Notes under the pieces: generated by a model
Database searches by the model: none
Seen by the model: only the letters and a program-made list of their open reading frames with translations
Told to the model about the DNA's origin: nothing
Shown here: positions 57,324 through 64,000 of the stretch, piece by piece
Numbering within the stretch: position 1 is the stretch's first letter
Layout of the letters: each line of letters begins with the position of its first letter
Translations under genes and position numbers: made by a program
Source of the DNA: Dipteris shenzhenensis
Lineage: Eukaryota; Polypodiophyta; Polypodiopsida; Gleicheniales
Reading direction: 5' to 3' (one strand)
DNA length: 64,000 nucleotides
Assembly: GCA_047967505.1 (NCBI GenBank)
Contig: CM106538.1

Positions 57324-59089
57324 AACAAAACTATAAAAACAGCCAATATAATAAAGTACCTGAGCACCACACTGAAAACTAGCTTAGCTAAAGATAGTCA
57401 TACAAGAAGGTATGTGAAGGTAAAGAAACCTAAGCACTAGAAGAGCTACATGCAAGGCTCTTGAGAAGTAAATAAAAGGGGTAAGGGTGGGGATTGAAAA
57501 CTAACAAAGGGAGAAGAGTTGAGCAGCCGTCTAGGCCATAACAAGACACCACTTCTACAAGCAAGTAGCAGAACTAGAGTTACAACATCAGTACAAGAGC
57601 TTCTTCTTCGCAAGAGAATTCCATCAATAGCAACATAAATAAGGGAGGAATAAGTAAACGCCAAGGTAAACTCTTCTTCAGCACTATGGTGAACAAAAGT
57701 GAGCCTCAGACATGTAAAGAAGACAAATATAAAGGAGCGCCAATATCTAATGACCACAAGTTCCATCATCATTGTTCAAAGTTACTAGCTCGGCTAGCAT
57801 ACTTTTGTAGTAGGTGATTGTATGGACAAGAAGCGCCGAGATGAAGAGAAGGGAGGAGCACACTAAGGTCTACTTACCTTAAGTAGGGGGAGCCACGAGA
57901 GACTAGAAAATGGGAGAGTGGCAGAAGGAGCTGAGCGATCACGTCGGGTACAGCCAAGAGCAAGAGCATAGTAGAGAAGGAGACTGAATGTGCCTCACGG
58001 GTGGGATTAAGGGATGTAAGGAAACTGTGAGGGGGCGACTAAATAATGCAGGAGGTGGAGAGCAGCCTCATGGTGGACATTATGAATGAATAAGTGTGGG
58101 TAAGGAGGGAGTCCATGAAGAGGAGCGTGAAAGGAGGGGGCCCTTTAAGAAGAACATGGCTATGGGAGTGGACAAGAGGGAGGTGGTGGGTGGTTTGGGT
58201 ATAGACAAAGGATGTAGGCTAGGTTAGGTAGGGAGAAAAAAGTTAGTTATAATTTATTGGATGCTCTAACTAAAACAAACATCCCAAAAAAAATGCCTTT
58301 TTAGAAATCAAGAATTTCGTAATTTACCAAAGAGGGGGGTTGAGTCATGACTATGGATAGGAGGGTTTTCTAAACAATTTGCATAAATCAAGCTAAGAAA
58401 AGCGATAGGGGGTAGAGAGAAACTTTATTTGAAAAATTAATAACAATAGAAATTATTAAATGCAACTAATAAGAAAGGGAGAAATAATAATTAAATGCCA
58501 CCAGTCATAATAATTAAATATCATTAATTAAATCAAAAGAAAAAAAGGCAGGGAAAGGTACCTTAAATGAGTTTGAGAAAAGGAGAGGTGTCTGTGTGTG
58601 TCTAAATGAAAGATTACATGGGTCTTAAATGAAAGTATCATAAATTAGCAAATTAAAAGATAAATTAGGCCAACATAACTAATTAAATAAAAAGATAACC
58701 AACAAAATTTAATTATCAAAACAATAAATAGTAAAGGCTATATAATTAAATTAAGAACACTTTGAAAAAAAGAAACAATAAGTAAAAAGGAGAGGTTTAT
58801 AGGAAACTTTATACATAAAGCAAAAATAAGAAAAAGAGAAAGGAGTTCCATCAGGTAAGTACCCCTATAAGTAAGTCTAATTAGAGTGCCATAAGATACT
58901 TAGGGGGAGTAATTTATAAATATACTCTCAATACTTAGGAAGAGGGGTTTTACTATATAAATGTTCATAACAAGGTCATCAAAATGAAATAAGAAAAGTT
59001 AAGAGAGAGAATAGAAAGAGAGAGAGAGTATAAAAAAAGAGAAAGATATAGTAGAGAGAGAGAGACAAAGAGAAAGACAGAGAGAGAGT

Positions 59090-59136
<47 letters not shown>

Positions 59137-59725
59137 TGAAGAGATGATCACGTGAAAATGTGTGTGTGTGTGTGTGTGTGGCCCACCCCCAACCCAGAGG
59201 GTTAGACCACATAGTGGGGAGTAAGCCCACCATGTGTACTTACTCCCCACCAAAGAAATTGATACTAGAGAAATTACAAGACATTTCCTAGTTTAATAGA
59301 AGTGTTTTGTAGGAGATGACGAAGTAAGTGTCATAAGTGGGCTTGGTAGAAAAGGGTATCTGAAGTGTACTTTCATCTAAGCTCTGCACATCAGATTCAA
59401 TAGTTAGTAAATCAAGGAAGAAAAATCACCATAAGATATCATAAGATTGACCCATTAAGGGGATTCAAACTATTAAACAATCATTAAGAATTATATTCTT
59501 ACACAGGAGAGTTATCCAGATACCTTTCAGTAAGGAGACAACTCCGACCCTGAATAAGGGGACAGGAGAATAACTGAATACCTCTTAGTAAGGAGATGAT
59601 TCCGACCATGTATAAAAGCATAAGAGAAACTACAGGATACCAAAGCAAAGAGAAGCTATTACTAAACTGAAACAATTGTATGGTACTAGCCTGACCAAAG
59701 GCTAGTAGGGAGCGTAGTGTGTGTG
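56344..59725 (+). repeat. Large tandem unit A (3,382 bp)
   Basis: This unit, starting TTTAGAATTCATTATCCCCTC, aligns base by base over its length with the next unit, with few substitutions and small indels. It holds a TA microsatellite (57298-57322), purine-rich GAG-type DNA near 57900-58200, and a GA microsatellite (about 59018-59134) followed by a TG run. A TATAAAAG sequence lies near 59611. No coding region is recognisable. Compared with unit B it lacks about 690 bp at the position corresponding to 61200-61870. Confidence 0.85.
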
Positions 59726-62700
59726 TTTACAATTCATTATCCCCTCAAAAATTGAACCATACAATCGATTCAGTCAAAGATTGGCCTTAAATTAAACAAT
59801 TAAATTTTAAAAATAATTCAAATATGGAGATTTAGACATTTGAAAGAAATGAGATAAAATTTTATTTCGAAGGTATCACAGCCAAATAAGGTAGGTTTGC
59901 AAAAGTGTAGAATCCATCTGGTAGTCCAGGTTCCCAGGTCAGGGTTCACTTACCTACCACCATCCAAGAAAAATGAAGTATTAGAATATCATCATTTAAA
60001 ATGGGTAAACAGGTAATGCCTGTATCCCCTGGCATGTTATTGCTTTACTAAGGAATGAAGACAACCGTCTAGATTCACAAGTAGATTATTGAAAATACCA
60101 TAAGAGCATAATGCAAAAGTATCATCACATGTCCCATGAGGGGTATTCCATATCCATAAGTGATAGACCTTTAAAATTTCATAAATCAATAACCTCCTAC
60201 AACTACGGGAAATTTTACCATAATTACATAGAGATAGAAGAGCAAAATTGATACCACCACACAAAAATATTAGTGTTGGGGGTAGTCCACAACCTTAAAA
60301 GGATCACAATAGCAGGCATAAGCAAAAGAATTAATGAGTTATCTTTATACTTTATAAAAATCACAATAGTCATAGATAGAAAAAGCTATGGTTCTATAAC
60401 ATTAAAAAAATAGATAATGGTAAAAACATACAACTATGAGCAATGAGATCCTTATGTAAAAAAAGAAATAGGCAACTCTATATGAAATACTATGGAACCA
60501 TAAAAAGATATAGAAAAATTTGAAAAAATAATTATGTAATTAAAAGAATTAAAATATGAAACAAGCTCAAAAGAAAGTAATCTATAAATTATGGGGTTTC
60601 TTTAAAACAAACGATAAGGCCCAAGAAATAATAAAAAGAAATAAACTAAGACAAGGCCCAAGAGCCTATAGGGGTCATTCCAAAAGAATAATTAGCTAAC
60701 AATATATATATATATATAAACAAAACTATAAAAAAAGCCAATATAATAAAGTACGTGAGCTCCACACTGAAAACTAGCTTAGCTAAAGGTAGTCATATAA
60801 GAAGGTACATGAAGGTAAAGAAACCTAAGCACTAGAAGAGCTATGTCCAAGGCTCCTAAGAAGTAAATAAAAGGGGTAAGGGTGGCGACTAAAAACTAAC
60901 AAGGGAGAAGAGTTGAGCAGCCGTCTAGGCTACAACAAGACCACTTCTACAAGCACACAGTAGAGCTAGAGTTACAACTTCAGTACAAGAGCTTCTTCTT
61001 CATCGTAAGAGAATTCTGTCAATAGCAACATAAATAAGGGAGGAATAAGTAAACGCCAAGGTAAACTCTTCTTCAGCGCTACGGTGAACCGAAAGTGAGC
61101 TTGGGAGATGTAAAGAAGAGAAATATAAAGGAGCGCGAATATCTAACGACCACGAGTTCCATCGTCATTGTTCAAAGTTACTAGCTCAGCCAGCATACTT
61201 TTGTGGTACTTTGAAGCTACAAGCTTGGCACTGTGAAGCCACGAGTCTAAGTCAAAAGAAAAGCTACCCAAAACAAGGCAAGGTGAGCCTAGCACAAAAA
61301 CCCGAAGAAGGGAGAGGCAAACCAAGCTCTTAAGAAGCTAGGTGGTCTAGATGAACTGCCAAAGAGGGAGTTAATGAGGCAACATTAGTAGATGCCGAAA
61401 GAGCGAAGCACCAGAAAGAGGAAGCACTTGAGAGAAGGTGGCAGCTCTACGAGGTCAAGCGATGAAGAGCAACGTTGTGGGCAAAGGATCGAAAAGAGGT
61501 GATGCAGCTGCATGTATGCACTGCTAGTTGGACAGCCACACTACCAGCAATGAGACCCAAAGTAAAGAGACAGCAAACTTGTGAGGGAGACGGTTTTGCA
61601 CACAGTCTCTAACAGAAAACATCAAGGAGCAAAGGCGATGCATGCAGCCAAGAAGGCAACTAAGTAGTCTACGCACAGCAAATGACTACAACATGCACAT
61701 AAGAATTCAAGGAAGTGTGAGGCATTATGAGAGGCTATGACCAGGTCCTTGCAAGTTTGCTTCACAAGAAGACTTCATAAAGGGAAGGATGACATGAGAG
61801 GGTGGAGCAAGAGTTCATGTGAGAGAGTTCCACAGGTGGTAAGGTGCTAGAGTTCATGTCTGTGGCAGTTGATCGTATGGACAAGGCGCCGAGATGAAGA
61901 GAAGGGAGGAGCACACTAAGTCTACTTACCTTACGTAGGGGGAGCCACGAGAGACTAGAAAATGGTAGAGTGGTAGAAGGAGCTGAGTGATCACATCGGG
62001 TACAGCCAAGAGCAAGAGCGTAGCAGAGAAGGAGATTGGATGTGCCTCATGGGTGGGATTAAGGGATGTAAGAAAGCTATGAGGGGGTGACTATATAATG
62101 CAAGAGGTGGAGAGAAGCCTCATTGTGGGACATTATGAATGGATAAGGGTGGGTAAGGAGGGAGTCCATGAAGAGGAGTGTGAAAGGAGGGGCCCCTTTA
62201 AGAAGAAGAACATGGCTGTGGGAGTGGACAAGAGGGAAGTGGTGGGTGGTTTGGCTATAGACAAAGGATGTAGGTTAGGTTAGGTTAGGTTAGGTAGGGG
62301 GACAAGAGTTAGTTATAATTTATTGGATGCTCTAACTAAAACAAACATCCCAAAAAAAATGCCTTTATTAGAAATCCAGAATTCCATAATTTACCAAAGA
62401 GGGGGTTAAGTCATGACTATGGATAGGAGGGTTTTCTAAACAATTTGCATAAATCAAGCTAAGAAAAGCGATAGGGGGTAGAGAGAAACTTTATTTAAAA
62501 AATTAATAACAATAGAAATTATTAAATGCAACTAATAAGAAAGGGAGAAATAATAATTAAATGCCACCAGTCATAATAATTAAATATCATTAATTAAATC
62601 AAAAGAAAAAAAGGCAGACAAAGGTACATTAAATGACTCTGAGAAAAGGAGACGTGTCTGTGTGCGTCTAAATGAAAGATTACATGGGTCTTAATGAAAG

Positions 62701-63121
62701 TATCATAAATTAGCAAATTAAAAGATAAATTAGGCCAACATAACTAATTAAATAAAAAGATAACCAACAAATTTTAATTACCAAAACAATAAATAGTAAA
62801 GGCTATATAATTAAATTAAGAACAATTTTATGAGTTGAAAAAGAGAAACAATAAGGAAAAAGGAGAGGTTTATAGGAAACTTTATACATAAAGCAAAAAT
62901 AAGAAATAGAGCAAGGAGTTCCATTAGGTAAGTACCACTATAAGTAAGTCTAATTAGAGTGCCATAAGATACTCGGGGGGAGTAATTTATAAATATAATC
63001 TCAATATTTAGGAAGAGGGGTTTTACCATATAAATGTTCATAACAAGGTCATCAAAATAAAATAAGAAAAGTTAAGAGAGAGAATAAAAAGAGAGAGAGA
63101 GTATAGAAAGAAAGCGAGAGA

Positions 63122-63189
<68 letters not shown>

Positions 63190-63799
63190 TGTATGTGTGT
63201 GAAGATATGATCATGTGAAAAAGTATATGTGTGTGTGTGTGTATGTGTGTGTCCCACCCCTAACCCAGAGGGTAAGACCACATCCTAGGGAGTAAGCCCA
63301 CCATGTGTACTTACTCCCCACCAAAGAAATTGATACAAGAGAAATTACAAGATATTTCGTAGTTTAATAGAAGTGTTTTGTAGGAGATGACGAAGTAAGT
63401 GTCATAACTGGGCTTGATAGAAAAGGGTATCGAAAGTGTACTTTCATCTAAGCTCTGCGCATCAGATTCAATAGTTAGTAAATCAAGGAAGAAAATTCAC
63501 CATAAGATATCATAAGACTGACCCATTAAGGGGATTCAAACTGTTAAACAATCATTAAGAAATATATTCTTACACAGGAGAGTTATTCAGATACCTTTTG
63601 GTAAGGAAACAACTCGACCCTGAATAAGGGGACAGGAGAATCAACTGAATACCTCTTAGTAAGGAGATGATTCCGACCGTGTATAAAAGGACAAGAGAAA
63701 CTACAAGATACCAAAGCAAAGAGAAGCTATTACTAAACTAAAACAATTGTATGGTACTAGCCCAACCAAAGGCTAGTAGTAGAGAGAGCAGTGTGTGTG
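59726..63799 (+). repeat. Large tandem unit B (4,074 bp)
   Basis: Second copy of the same unit. Between CAGCCAGCATACTTTTGTGGTA (about 61200) and GTATGGACAAGGCGCCGAGATG (about 61874) it has roughly 690 bp absent from unit A. The rest matches, including the TA, GA and TG microsatellites with changed repeat numbers. Near 62274 a TTAGG motif is expanded to about four copies, against one or two in unit A. No gene is recognisable. Confidence 0.85.
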
Positions 63800-64000
63800 T
63801 TTAGAATTCATTATCCCCTCAATAATTGAACTATACAATCGATTCAGTCATAGATTAGATTGGCCCTAAACTAAACAATTAAAATTTAAAAATAATTCAA
63901 ATATAGAGATTTAAACATTTAAAAGAAATGAGATATAATAATTTTATTTCGGAGGTATTACAGCCAAACAAGGTAGGTTTATAAAAGTTTAGAACCCATC
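63800..64000 (+). repeat. Start of large tandem unit C, cut by the window end
   Basis: TTTAGAATTCATTATCCCCTCAATAATTG reopens the unit and follows units A and B to the last base. The array continues beyond the window. Confidence 0.85.

Noticed and set aside
58979-59253. Leu/Ser-rich minus ORFs near the GA tracts (also 63072-63281)
   Set aside because: Reverse translation of GA microsatellites inside the tandem array units.
62274-62297. Interstitial telomere
   Set aside because: Only about four TTAGG units, and plant telomeres are normally TTTAGGG; unit A shows it grew from one or two copies.
1-64000. CRISPR arrays, bacterial operons, rRNA or tRNA genes
   Set aside because: No spaced identical short repeats with unique spacers, no gene clusters with ribosome-binding sites, and no rRNA or tRNA structure. 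tRNA-like words are retrotransposon primer sites.

Overview
This is plant nuclear DNA. It has no operons, coding density is very low, and most recognisable coding matter is decayed LTR retrotransposons of both plant superfamilies (Ty1/copia and Ty3/gypsy). Primer-binding sites match plant initiator-Met and Asp tRNAs, and CT/GA, TG and TA microsatellites are abundant. One plausible host gene is present, a 137-codon small membrane protein at 49.7-50.1 kb with a C-terminal motif I associate with land plants. The nested insertions, old LTRs and many C-to-T-type stop codons suggest a large, heavily methylated genome such as a fern, lycophyte or gymnosperm. The sequence does not settle the species.

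Layout. 0-2 kb: a head-to-head pair of copia LTR ends. 2.7-6 kb: a gypsy gag-protease relic followed by an opposed RNase H relic. 6-11 kb: mostly featureless AT-rich DNA with short tandem repeats and a GC-rich hairpin island. 11.2-12.5 kb: a foldback element with long inverted repeats around a nearly pure pyrimidine core. 14.9-17.2 kb: copia fragments and a 90-bp tandem repeat. 18.06-30.25 kb: a degenerate copia element with both LTRs. It is interrupted by a 4.6-kb gag-only gypsy element and by two foreign copia RT fragments joined tail to tail. 31.9-33.1 kb: a 1.2-kb non-autonomous copia element with a perfect 5-bp target duplication.

33.8-37.5 kb is the most unusual part. A fragment of the 5'-3' exoribonuclease (XRN) gene lies just upstream of an intron-containing gene of a family I cannot name. 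That gene has a D...D...E pattern suggestive of a transposase and carries ten in-frame stops, all at codons one C-to-T change away from Gln or Arg. 38.71-46.18 kb: a structurally complete but coding-dead gypsy element (chromovirus-like) on the minus strand. 46.2-49.3 kb: a 45-bp coding-type minisatellite and an orphan tRNA primer site. 49.7-51.3 kb: the small membrane-protein gene and its CpG-rich flank. 51.3-56.3 kb: non-coding. 56.34-64 kb: a large tandem array of a 3.4-4.1 kb non-coding unit, two full copies and the start of a third.

Functionally the window is an accretion of transposable elements. The likeliest working gene is the 137-codon membrane protein. The candidates for novelty are the transposase-like pseudogene with its neighbouring captured exon, the gag-only element, the foldback element, and the kilobase-scale tandem array. 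Everything was read by eye from the sequence and supplied translations; no database search was run.
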